A DNA stretch of 31,851 nt from the NCBI RefSeq assembly GCF_051960575.1, contig NZ_JBQCEE010000143.1, positions 1 through 31,851 of the forward strand, written 5' to 3'. The translations under genes and the position numbers were made by a program. The stretch is from JBQCEE01 sp051960575 (GTDB lineage: Bacteria > Actinomycetota > Actinomycetes > Mycobacteriales > Jatrophihabitantaceae). Below the pieces are notes generated by a model that worked only from the letters and a program-made list of their open reading frames with translations, was not told the DNA's origin and ran no database searches. This document shows positions 14,879 through 21,372 of the stretch, piece after piece. Numbering within the stretch: position 1 is the stretch's first letter; each line of letters starts with the position of its first letter.

Positions 14879-15223
14879 TCAGGCCGAGGCTGCCGCCTTC
14901 GACCCCGCGCTGCCGCCCGTCGAGCTGCTCGACGTGCTCGACGTGCTCGCGGTCGACGACGACGACGACGTGTCGCTCGACGAGCTCGACGAGCCGGAGG
15001 ACGACGCACTGCTCTTGCTGCTGTCCGACGCGGTCGAACTCGACCGGCTGTCGGTGCGGTAGAAGCCCGACCCCTTGAACACGACACCCACCGCCGAGAA
15101 CTTCTTGCGCACCGGCCCGTGGCAGACCGGGCACTCGCTCGCCGCGGGGTCGGTGAACGACTGCACCAGCTCGAACTCGTTGCCGCAGTCGCTCGTGGTG
15201 CACGCGTACTGGTACGTGGGCAT
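14879..15223 (-). CDS. FmdB-family zinc-ribbon protein with Ser-rich tail (Rv0991c/Ruc-like)
   Basis: This 114-residue protein has an N-terminal zinc ribbon: MPTYQYACTTSDCGNEFE with C8 and C13, then ECPVC with C31 and C34. The conserved VFKGSGFYRTD follows at about 50-60. Residues 60-114 are almost only Ser with Thr/Ala/Gly, hence disordered. This is the layout of M. tuberculosis Rv0991c, described as a redox-regulated chaperone (Ruc) whose cysteines and disordered tail control activity, and which lies in the HrcA heat-shock regulon. ATG 15223 has GGAGGA upstream. The longer frame reaching 15307 would start inside the upstream gene. A CIRCE-like site 36 bp upstream supports heat-shock control here too. 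Confidence 0.85.
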   Translation of the reverse strand: MPTYQYACTTSDCGNEFELVQSFTDPAASECPVCHGPVRKKFSAVGVVFKGSGFYRTDSRSSSTASDSSKSSASSSGSSSSSSDTSSSSSTASTSSTSSSSTGGSAGSKAAASA

Positions 15224-15258
15224 GTCAGGTTCCTCCGGTGGACGGCGCCGTCCTGATT

Positions 15259-15285
15259 CTGGCACTCGGACGTCACGACTGCTAA
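15259..15285. promoter_or_regulatory. CIRCE-like HrcA operator upstream of fmdB
   Basis: CTGGCACTC-N9-GACTGCTAA matches the CIRCE consensus TTAGCACTC-N9-GAGTGCTAA at 15 of 18 arm positions with the exact 9-base spacer. It lies 36 bp upstream of the fmdB start and touches the stop codon of the cyclo-ligase gene, giving fmdB its own regulated promoter. Confidence 0.75.
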
Positions 15286-15866
15286 CCATGGTCACCCACG
15301 GGGCCATTCCCGTCCAGCAGCGGCACCCGCGCGAAGCCGACCGGCGTCACCACCTCGTCGACCGGGCGGTCCCACGGCTCCGCCGGCACGTCCGGCAGCA
15401 GCTCGGACTCGTACAGCAGCGCGATCGCCGGCGCGCCCGGCCCGCGCCGTCCCAACGCCCGGTCGTACGAGCCGCCGCCGCGGCCGAGTCGCACGCCGCT
15501 GCGGGTCGACACGGCGAGCGCCGGGACGAGCACGACGTCGCAGTCGGCGATCGCGCTGTTGCCCAGCGCGCGGTGCTCACCCCAGGGCGTCCAGTCGAGG
15601 TCGTTGTCGGGCAGCAGGTGCGGCACCAGCACGGTGACGCCGGCCGCGCGCAGGCCCGCGAGCAGTTCGAGCGAGCCCGGCTCGGTGCGCAACGGTTCGT
15701 AGGCCGCGACCGTGCGCCAACGATCGGCGCCGGCCCGGTGCAGCAGCAGGTCGGCGATGGCGGCCCGGGCGCGCAGCAGTTCGTCCGGGGGGAGGCTCCG
15801 CCGGGCGTCCAGCAGCCGCCGTCGCAGGTGGGTCTTGGCGTGCTGCGACGTCCCTTCGTTCGCCAT
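15282..15866 (-). CDS. 5-formyltetrahydrofolate cyclo-ligase
   Basis: This 194-residue enzyme (EC 6.3.3.2 family) converts 5-formyl-THF to 5,10-methenyl-THF using ATP. Features: N-terminal KTHLRRRLLDARRSL helix with basic ATP/folate contacts, AAYEPLRTEPGSLELL in the centre, VLVPALAVSTRSGVRLGRGGGSYDRAL (about 125-152) with the LGRGGGxYDR phosphate-binding signature, and a C-terminal DVPAEPWDRPVDEVVTP. The ATG 15866 start fits the family. Upstream in-frame sequence up to 16103 lies within moeA and is a shadow. It is divergent from moeA. In mycobacteria galU lies between this gene and moeA; here it is missing. Confidence 0.93.
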   Translation of the reverse strand: MANEGTSQHAKTHLRRRLLDARRSLPPDELLRARAAIADLLLHRAGADRWRTVAAYEPLRTEPGSLELLAGLRAAGVTVLVPHLLPDNDLDWTPWGEHRALGNSAIADCDVVLVPALAVSTRSGVRLGRGGGSYDRALGRRGPGAPAIALLYESELLPDVPAEPWDRPVDEVVTPVGFARVPLLDGNGPVGDHG

Positions 15867-15872
15867 GCGGGC

Positions 15873-15878
15873 ATTGTG
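15873..15878 (-). promoter_or_regulatory. -10-like element for the cyclo-ligase gene
   Basis: The minus strand reads CACAAT, 6 bases, ATG. This matches the leaderless geometry seen at other genes here, but the first base deviates from TANNNT. Confidence 0.35.
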
Positions 15879-15884
15879 GCTGGT

Positions 15885-15890
15885 TAGGCT
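15885..15890 (+). promoter_or_regulatory. -10 element for moeA
   Basis: TAGGCT lies 46 bp upstream of the moeA GTG. Unlike its neighbours, moeA then has a leader with an AAGGGGGGAACC ribosome binding site. Confidence 0.4.
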
Positions 15891-15936
15891 CTGACGATCG
15901 GCCGCTGAGCGGCGGCGCGAAGGGGGGAACCGAGCA

Positions 15937-17187
15937 GTGTCTGACGGACGTCTGCGCACCGTCGACGAACACCTGGCCGGCGTGCTGGGCACGGTCGGCG
16001 CGCTCGAACCGATCGAACTGCACCTGCTGGACGCGCAGGGCCTGCTGCTCGCCGAGGACGTGACGTCGGCGTTCCCGCTGCCCAGCTTCGACAACTCCGC
16101 CATGGACGGCTACGCCGTGCGCGCCGTCGACACCAGGCATGCGAGCGACGAGCAACCGGTGCAGCTGCAGGTGGTCGGCGACATCGCGGCCGGCGCCAAG
16201 ACCCGCTCGGGCATGGGCCCCGGCCTGGCGATGCGGATCATGACCGGCGCGCCGCTGCCCGCGGGCGCCGACGCGGTCATCCCGGTCGAGGACACCGACG
16301 GCGGGGTCGCCAAGGTCGCGATCCGTCGGCCGGTGCGCACCGGTGAGTGCGTGCGCCGGGCGGGCGAGGACCTGCCCGCGAACGCACCCGCCATCCGTGC
16401 CGGCGCGGCGCTCGGCCCGCAGCAGATCGCCCTGCTCGCCGCCGTCGGCCGCGCCAGCGTGCTCGTGCGACCCCGGCCGCGGGTGCTGGTGCTCTCGACC
16501 GGCAGCGAGCTCGTCGAGCTGGGCAGCACGCCGACCTTCGGCGAGGTCATCGACTCGAACTCGTACCTGCTGACCGCCGCCGCCCGCGACGCCGGCGCCG
16601 ACGCGCGCCGGGTCGGCATCGTGGTCGACGACCACGCCAAGCTCATCGACGCCCTCGAGAGCCAGCTGCTGCGCGCCGACGTGCTCGTCACGACCGGTGG
16701 CGTGAGCATGGGCGCCTACGACGTCGTCAAGCAGGCGCTGTCCGAGCTCGGCACCGTCGAGTTCGTGAAGGTGGCGATGCAGCCGGGCAAGCCGCAGGGG
16801 TTCGGGCACCTGTCGACCTCGTCGGGGCACCGCGTGCCGATCTTCTGCCTGCCCGGCAACCCGGTCAGCGCGATGGTGTCGTTCGAGGCGTTCGTGCGCC
16901 CGGCGATCCGCAAGCTGCTCGGCAAGCGCTCGGTGCACCGCGCCACCGTGCAGGCCACCGCGCTCGAGAGCTTCAGCAGCCCCGAGGGCGTGCGGCAGTA
17001 CCGCCGGGGCGTGCTGCACCGCGAGCGCACGGGCGGCTACAGCGTGTCGCTGGTGGGCGGGCCCGGCTCGCACCTCATCGCCTCGATGGCCGCGTCCAAC
17101 TGTCTGGTCGTGATCGACGAGCAGACGACCGAGGTCGTCGCGGGCGAGCCGACCACCGTGCTGCCGCTGCTGCTGTCGAACCGGTAG
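15937..17187 (+). CDS. moeA: Molybdopterin molybdotransferase MoeA
   Basis: This 416-residue enzyme inserts molybdate into adenylated molybdopterin, the final common step of cofactor synthesis. Motifs: PSFDNSAMDGYAVR (about 49-62), RIMTGAPLPAGADAVIPVED (about 100-120), VLSTGSELVELG (about 188-199), VTTGGVSMGAYDVVK (about 250-264), and FCLPGNPVSAMVSFE (about 306-320). All are diagnostic for MoeA. The GTG 15937 start has a strong AAGGGGGG site 9-10 bases upstream. It works downstream of the moaC, mog and moaE products encoded 3 kb away. An acetyltransferase follows after 6 bases. Confidence 0.96.
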   Translation: MSDGRLRTVDEHLAGVLGTVGALEPIELHLLDAQGLLLAEDVTSAFPLPSFDNSAMDGYAVRAVDTRHASDEQPVQLQVVGDIAAGAKTRSGMGPGLAMRIMTGAPLPAGADAVIPVEDTDGGVAKVAIRRPVRTGECVRRAGEDLPANAPAIRAGAALGPQQIALLAAVGRASVLVRPRPRVLVLSTGSELVELGSTPTFGEVIDSNSYLLTAAARDAGADARRVGIVVDDHAKLIDALESQLLRADVLVTTGGVSMGAYDVVKQALSELGTVEFVKVAMQPGKPQGFGHLSTSSGHRVPIFCLPGNPVSAMVSFEAFVRPAIRKLLGKRSVHRATVQATALESFSSPEGVRQYRRGVLHRERTGGYSVSLVGGPGSHLIASMAASNCLVVIDEQTTEVVAGEPTTVLPLLLSNR

Positions 17188-17193
17188 GCGGCG

Positions 17194-17826
17194 GTGCGTG
17201 GCGTGCCCGGGTGGCCGGCCGATCTGTCGGCCGGTCCGGTGCTGCTGCGCCCCCCGAAGCTGCGCGACGGCCGTGCGTGGAGCGAGGTGCGGCTGCGCAA
17301 CGAGCGCTGGCTGCGTCCGTGGGAGCCGTCGTCGTCGGCGAGCTGGTACGAGCGCAACTCGCTCGGCGCGTGGCCGCCGCTTCGCTCGGCCCTACGGCGT
17401 TCGGCCGCGGCCGGCACGATGTTGCCGTTCATGATCGTCTACGGCGGGCGGATCGCCGGCCAGATCAACGTCTCGAACGTCGTGCACGGCGCGCTGCGCT
17501 CGTGCACCGTCGGCTACTGGGTCGACGGTGAGCTCGCCGGACGCGGCATCGTGCCCACCGCCGTCGCCCTTGTCATCGACCACTGCTTCGGCGCCGTCGG
17601 GCTGCACCGGGTCGAGATCGACATCCGCCCCGAGAACGCGCCGAGCCTGCGGGTCGTCGAGAAGCTCGGCCTGCGCCGCGAGGGGTACTACGAACGCTTC
17701 CTCGACATCGACGACGGCTGGCGCGACCACGTCGCCTTCGCGGTGACGGTCGAGGAGATGGAGGGCCGGTCGATGCTCTCGCGTCTCGGCCGCCTGCCCG
17801 CCCCACCGGCGTGGACGGGCGCCTGA
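17194..17826 (+). CDS. GNAT acetyltransferase, RimJ/RimL type
   Basis: This 210-residue protein is of the RimJ/RimL class that acetylates N-termini of ribosomal or other proteins. It opens with VLLRPPKLRDGRAWSEVR, has NERWLRPWEP near residue 37, and the acetyl-CoA segment VGYWVDGELAGRGIVPTAV (about 106-124; the R-G-x-x-P/G-T loop). HRVEIDIRPENAPSLRVVEKLGLRREG (about 139-165) is the classical C-terminal GNAT motif. The GTG start lies 6 bases after the moeA stop. It is the positional equivalent of Rv0995 next to moeA in mycobacteria. The true substrate is unknown. Confidence 0.9.
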   Translation: MRGVPGWPADLSAGPVLLRPPKLRDGRAWSEVRLRNERWLRPWEPSSSASWYERNSLGAWPPLRSALRRSAAAGTMLPFMIVYGGRIAGQINVSNVVHGALRSCTVGYWVDGELAGRGIVPTAVALVIDHCFGAVGLHRVEIDIRPENAPSLRVVEKLGLRREGYYERFLDIDDGWRDHVAFAVTVEEMEGRSMLSRLGRLPAPPAWTGA

Positions 17827-17839
17827 CGCGTAGCACGCA

Positions 17840-17931
17840 CCGCCTCGCCCCGCTGCGCCGGCGATACACACCGCCTTGTCCCGCTGCTCCGGCAACACGG
17901 ACCGCCTTGTCCCGCTGCGCCGGGACATGCG
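17840..17931 (-). repeat. Three tandem ~31-bp repeats
   Basis: Units 17840-17870, 17871-17901 and 17902-17931 each read CCGCCTTGTCCCGCTGC(T/G)CCGG or a close variant, followed by a variable 8-10 bases. The minus-strand core GCAGCGGGACAAGGCGG also occurs once at 8905-8920. Confidence 0.7.
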
Positions 17932-17985
17932 CCGCCGAAAACCTGGTGCTGCGGGGCAAAGGCCGGAGCGGGCGCGCGCGTCGAC

Positions 17986-18033
17986 CCGGATCTTGATGCC
18001 CTGGACGACCCAGGGCTCGGCTCCGGCCTCCAG
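17986..18033 (-). repeat. 48-bp structured repeat, copy 4 (inverted)
   Basis: On the minus strand it reads ...GCCGAG, then CCCTGG-GTCGT-CCAGGG, then GCATCAAGATCCGG. The constant end is identical to copies 1-3, while the stem differs on both sides in a compensating way. Confidence 0.75.
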
Positions 18034-18170
18034 GTCGGGCAGCACGCAGCCCCGACACGCCCGCCGGAAACGCCTTCATCGCCGCGACACGGCGCGCCTG
18101 CCGGGCCCGGCGGTCGGTCGACCTTAGGTTGAGAGTCGGCGTGTTGCTGGTGTGACTGGAGGTACGACCG

Positions 18171-18911
18171 GTGCTGTCACCTGCCATGACGGTCGTGGTC
18201 CTCACCGTGCTCTGGTTGATCGTCGTCGTCCCGATGGTCGTCCGGCGCAATGACGAGCGTCGCCGCGAGCGCGATGTCGCCGGGTTCGGACGCGCGATGC
18301 GCGCCCTCGGCCGGCGCAGCACCGCGAGCCCGCGCCGTTCGGGCGACCGCGACGTCTTCGTCCACCGCGCCGCCGATGTCGCGCGCGCGACCGCCGCCGT
18401 GCCCGACCCCTCGTCCGACCGCCCCGCCGCCACCCTTGCCAAGCCCGACCGCCGGCCCGTGCCGGTCGCCCAGGAGGCCCTGATGTACCCCGTCGACCGG
18501 TCCGAGCTGTCCGCCGCGCGCGCCCAGATGATGGCGCGTCGCCGCCGCTCGCTGACGGTGCTGGTCGGTGGCACCGTCGTCTTCGGCATCCTCGGCCTGC
18601 TCGCCGGCGGGCTCACCTGGCTGCTGTTCGCGCCGTTCGCCCTGGGCCTCGGCGGATACCTCTGGTTCCTGCGCAGCCAGGCGATCAAGGACCGCGCCCG
18701 CCGCGAGGCCCGTCAGGCCCGCGCCGCCCGTCGCCGTGGGCCGGTCGGCTACGACGCCACCGACGACCCGGCCCGCCTGGACACCGCTCCGGTGTCGGTC
18801 GTGCGCATCGACGACGATGACATCGAGCTGCAGAGCATGGACACCATGGACCTCACCGGGCTGTACGAGGCCGAGGAGCCGACCGAGGCCGTCCAGCGCC
18901 GCGCGAGCTGA
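18171..18911 (+). CDS. sepX: Divisome membrane protein SepX (GlpR-like)
   Basis: This 246-residue protein matches the actinobacterial family named SepX/GlpR, a membrane protein needed for stable FtsZ rings and sporulation septation in Streptomyces and homologous to Rv0996. It has one N-terminal membrane helix (TVVVLTVLWLIVVVPMVV, about 7-24), then the family's RRNDERRRERDVAGFGRAMRAL. A disordered Arg/Pro linker follows, then two close membrane helices (about 124-165), then a basic and finally acidic tail (IELQSMDTMDLTGLYEAEEP). The GTG 18171 start has GGAGGT 7 bases upstream; ATG 18186 is possible. It follows moeA and rimJ as in mycobacteria. Confidence 0.85.
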   Translation: MLSPAMTVVVLTVLWLIVVVPMVVRRNDERRRERDVAGFGRAMRALGRRSTASPRRSGDRDVFVHRAADVARATAAVPDPSSDRPAATLAKPDRRPVPVAQEALMYPVDRSELSAARAQMMARRRRSLTVLVGGTVVFGILGLLAGGLTWLLFAPFALGLGGYLWFLRSQAIKDRARREARQARAARRRGPVGYDATDDPARLDTAPVSVVRIDDDDIELQSMDTMDLTGLYEAEEPTEAVQRRAS

Positions 18912-18925
18912 CTGGTAATCTCGAC

Positions 18926-18947
18926 GGCGGCCCGGTCGCGGGCCGCC
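18926..18947 (+). terminator. Hairpin between sepX and tRNA-Ala
   Basis: GGCGGCCC-GGTCGC-GGGCCGCC is a perfect 8-bp stem 14 bases after the sepX stop. It could end sepX transcription. If the tRNA is transcribed from the upstream TAATCT (18916-18921), it would instead lie in the tRNA precursor leader. Confidence 0.5.
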
Positions 18948-18966
18948 GGTCCGGTTCTCCGGATCA

Positions 18967-19042
<76 letters not shown>

Positions 19043-19044
19043 CC

Positions 19045-19050
19045 TAAGCT
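19045..19050 (+). promoter_or_regulatory. -10 element for leaderless glycosyltransferase gene
   Basis: TAAGCT, 6 bases, then GTG at 19057. It begins only 3 bases after the tRNA CCA end, so tRNA termination and the new promoter overlap. Confidence 0.45.
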
Positions 19051-19056
19051 GTCGCG

Positions 19057-20583
19057 GTGCAGGGGACGCCGGTCGCGACGCGCATGTCCCTCCTCCGGAG
19101 CCACAGCGCCGAGGCCGCCGTCTTCGTCGTCGGCGTCGTCCTGCGCCTGGCGGTCGTGGTCCGCGGCGGCGGGTTGGGCGCCGACTTCAGCTACGACCCG
19201 GCGGTGTACTTCGCGGCGTCCGACGCGCTGCAGCACGGCCGCCTGCCCTATCGCGACTTCACCCTGGTGCATCCGCCCGGCGTGACGCTCGCGCTGCTGC
19301 CCTTCACGGTGCTGACGCGGATCGTGACCGATCACCAGGCGTACGTGCTCGCGAACCTGGCCTTCATCGTGATGGCGGGCGTCAACGCCGTGCTCGTGGT
19401 GCGGATCGGTCGGCGCATCGGACTCGGCCGGGCCGCGATCGGCGCCGGCTGCCTCTACGCGGTCTGGTTCGGTGCGCTCAGCGCCGAGTACTCGATCCGG
19501 CTCGAACCGCTCGGCAATCTCCTGCTGCTCATCGGGCTGCTGCTCGTGCTGCCGGCGGGCGACGGCAGCGTGCGGCGGCCTCGATCGCTGCTGCTCGGGG
19601 GCCTGGCGCTGGGCGCGACCATCGGGGTCAAGATCTGGTGGGTCGTCCCGGTCGTGCTGATCGTCGGCCGGCTGCTCGTCACCTACCGGCGACGCATGCT
19701 CCCGGCGCTGCTCGGAGCGGTCATCGCGCCGATCGTGATCAACGGCCCGTTCTTCCTCGTCGCACCGCGAGCGATGTGGGACGCGCTCGTCACCAGCCAG
19801 GTCGGGCGCGCGCGCGACCACTTCGGCGTCGTGCAGCGGCTCGCGCAGATGACCGGAGCGCCGCTCGACTCGTCATCGAGCACGGCAGCGCGATGGCTCG
19901 CCCTCGTCGTGCTCGGCGCCGTGATCGTGCTCGCCTCGGCCCGCGTTTCGCGCCATCCCGTCGGGCGCCTGCTCGTCGTGGTGCTGGCGGTGCAGGTGCT
20001 CGTCCTGCTCCTGGCACCCACCTACTACTTCAACTACCACGACTACTACGCCGTCCCGCTCTGCCTCGTCGTCGCGGGCGGCCTCGTGCTGCCTCGCACG
20101 GACGCACAGCAGCAGCGGGCGGCCGTGCTCGCGTCGCCCGTCGCCGTGGTCGTGGCCGCGGCGCTCATCGGCTCGATCGTCGGCGTCGCCGACCGCGTCG
20201 ACAACCGGATCATGCCGTTCCGGGGCGCGCGACAGCTCGCGAGCGAGGTGCGAGGCGCGCGCTGCGTGCTCGCCGACTCGCCGACGCCGCTCATCGAGCT
20301 GGACGTGCTGTCGGCAGGGTTCGAGCACGGGTGCGCCAACTGGGTCGATACGACTGGACGCTTCCTGCTGTCGCGCTACCGCCTGGGCACGCCAGGGGCC
20401 GCGAACCCGAGACGCAACCCGGTGTGGCAGCGCGACCTCGTCGCCTACCTCGGCAGCGGCGACGCGGTCGTCCTGGGACGCATCCGCAACGACGGGCTCA
20501 CCGAGCAGTCGCTGCGCGCCGTGTCGGCGGGGCAGCGCACGGCGCGGCTCCCGGGCAATCGGGTGATCCGCCGCACCCGCTAG
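19057..20583 (+). CDS. GT-C-type membrane glycosyltransferase (GT39/GT87-like)
   Basis: This ~508-residue protein has about ten hydrophobic helices and an extracytoplasmic C-terminal domain (about 385-508). The first loop, ADFSYDPAVYFAASDALQHG then LPYRDFTLVHPPG (about 42-76), has the acidic residue and PYRDF..HPPG pattern of polyprenyl-phosphate-sugar-dependent GT-C enzymes. These transfer mannose or arabinose outside the membrane to lipids, proteins or wall polysaccharide; the acceptor here is unknown. GTG 19057 (leaderless) or ATG 19084 could be the start. It stands alone between tRNA-Ala and the convergent tetR gene. The class is confident, the exact family less so. Confidence 0.8.
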   Translation: MQGTPVATRMSLLRSHSAEAAVFVVGVVLRLAVVVRGGGLGADFSYDPAVYFAASDALQHGRLPYRDFTLVHPPGVTLALLPFTVLTRIVTDHQAYVLANLAFIVMAGVNAVLVVRIGRRIGLGRAAIGAGCLYAVWFGALSAEYSIRLEPLGNLLLLIGLLLVLPAGDGSVRRPRSLLLGGLALGATIGVKIWWVVPVVLIVGRLLVTYRRRMLPALLGAVIAPIVINGPFFLVAPRAMWDALVTSQVGRARDHFGVVQRLAQMTGAPLDSSSSTAARWLALVVLGAVIVLASARVSRHPVGRLLVVVLAVQVLVLLLAPTYYFNYHDYYAVPLCLVVAGGLVLPRTDAQQQRAAVLASPVAVVVAAALIGSIVGVADRVDNRIMPFRGARQLASEVRGARCVLADSPTPLIELDVLSAGFEHGCANWVDTTGRFLLSRYRLGTPGAANPRRNPVWQRDLVAYLGSGDAVVLGRIRNDGLTEQSLRAVSAGQRTARLPGNRVIRRTR

Positions 20584-20618
20584 AGGCTGCGGCGGCCGCT
20601 CGTGCGGCGGTCGTCGAC

Positions 20619-21263
20619 TCAGGTCCGCCGCCGCGACGTCCCGGGCAGCGGTCGGCGCGCGACAGCGCGCGCCTCGGTGGTCGGCATCCCGAACATGCGC
20701 AGCAGGTTCGTCGCCACCTCGTCGGCCGTGCGGTCGACCTTCGCGCTGGACGCTCCTTCCAGCAGGTGCACGGCGGCGAGCACCGAGCCGCCGGTGCAGG
20801 CGAGGGCGACGGCGGCGTCCCCGACGTCGAAGCGTCCAGCCTTCGCGCCCGCCTCGATGTCGCGCAGCGCGCGGGGCGCGAGCCCGGACGGCGCACCGAG
20901 GTACTGCTGGCCCGTGTTGGCCATGATCCGCGCGATCTGCGGGTGCGTCTTCTGCAGCCGGACGGTGAGGCGCACGCTCGCGGCGAAGACCTCGGCAGGG
21001 TCGTCGAGATCGGCGGTGAGGCGGTCGAGCAGTGCACCGTGCTCCTCGAGCGCCTCGGCGACGGCGGCCTCGAACAGCTCGGTCTTGGTCTGGAAGTGGT
21101 TGTAGAACGAGCCGAAGCCGACGTCGGCGAGCTCGGTGATCTCCTGGATGCTCGCGTCCACGCCGCCGTCGCGTGCCAGCAGCGCACGCGCCGCCGTCAC
21201 CAGCGCGGCCCGCGTGCGAGCCTTCCGGCGGTCGAGTCGGTTCGTGACGACGGCGTCGGCCAT
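20619..21263 (-). CDS. TetR-family transcriptional regulator
   Basis: The 214-residue protein has an N-terminal helix-turn-helix: RTRAALVTAARALLARDG, ASIQEITELADVGFGSFYNHF (recognition helix about 45-62) and KTELFEAAV. A helical ligand/dimer domain follows (about 80-205). The start is placed at ATG 21263, 7 bases from TAGGGT on the minus strand; a TTG at 21284 is less likely. It is divergent from the dioxygenase-hydrolase-monooxygenase operon. The shared 109-bp region has two identical-pattern palindromes, so it should be a local repressor induced by an aromatic compound or intermediate. Confidence 0.9.
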   Translation of the reverse strand: MADAVVTNRLDRRKARTRAALVTAARALLARDGGVDASIQEITELADVGFGSFYNHFQTKTELFEAAVAEALEEHGALLDRLTADLDDPAEVFAASVRLTVRLQKTHPQIARIMANTGQQYLGAPSGLAPRALRDIEAGAKAGRFDVGDAAVALACTGGSVLAAVHLLEGASSAKVDRTADEVATNLLRMFGMPTTEARAVARRPLPGTSRRRT

Positions 21264-21270
21264 GCGGACG

Positions 21271-21276
21271 ACCCTA
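21271..21276 (-). promoter_or_regulatory. -10 element for tetR
   Basis: The minus strand reads TAGGGT followed by 7 bases and the ATG. This gives an almost leaderless tetR mRNA. The upstream palindrome 21285-21300 covers the spacer/-35 zone. Confidence 0.45.
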
Positions 21277-21284
21277 GCAGTCAA

Positions 21285-21300
21285 CTGATCAATCCATCAG
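21285..21300. promoter_or_regulatory. Candidate TetR operator 1
   Basis: CTGAT-CAATCC-ATCAG is an inverted repeat with 5-bp arms and a 6-bp centre, in the tetR core promoter. The same pattern recurs exactly 50 bp away. Confidence 0.65.
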
Positions 21301-21313
21301 GTCTGATGAACGC

Positions 21314-21342
21314 TTGACAACAGTCTGCCCTGAACTGATGCT
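21314..21342 (+). promoter_or_regulatory. Promoter of the aromatic-catabolic operon
   Basis: A perfect -35 TTGACA (21314-21319), a 17-base spacer and GATGCT (21337-21342) as a weak -10. The -10 lies inside operator 2, so bound TetR would block RNA polymerase. Confidence 0.5.
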
Positions 21343-21350
21343 TTCATCAG
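21335..21350. promoter_or_regulatory. Candidate TetR operator 2
   Basis: CTGAT-GCTTTC-ATCAG has the same arms and spacing as operator 1, and its centre-to-centre distance from it is 50 bp, about five helical turns. It overlaps the -10 of the catabolic promoter. Confidence 0.65.
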
Positions 21351-21372
21351 AACCGGTGAAGGGATCAACACG

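Larger units (their letters stand above)
17827..18170. other. Gene-free repeat region before sepX
   Basis: These 344 bp contain no credible gene. They hold a 31-bp tandem repeat (17840-17931), sequence related to the 8.86-8.92 kb inverted repeat, and the fourth copy of the 48-bp element, all inverted relative to the 8.8-9.1 kb region. The sepX ribosome binding site (GGAGGT, 18158-18163) lies at its right end. Confidence 0.6.

Noticed and set aside
15866..16103. N-terminal extension of the cyclo-ligase into moeA
   Set aside because: Ser/Arg-rich shadow of moeA; the family length and -10-like element support ATG 15866.
17840..17931. CRISPR array
   Set aside because: Units are directly adjacent with no distinct spacers of constant length, only three copies, and no cas genes nearby.
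17392..18045. 217-aa minus-strand frame across the acetyltransferase 3' end and repeat region
   Set aside because: It combines antisense of the GNAT gene with repeat DNA; no protein features.
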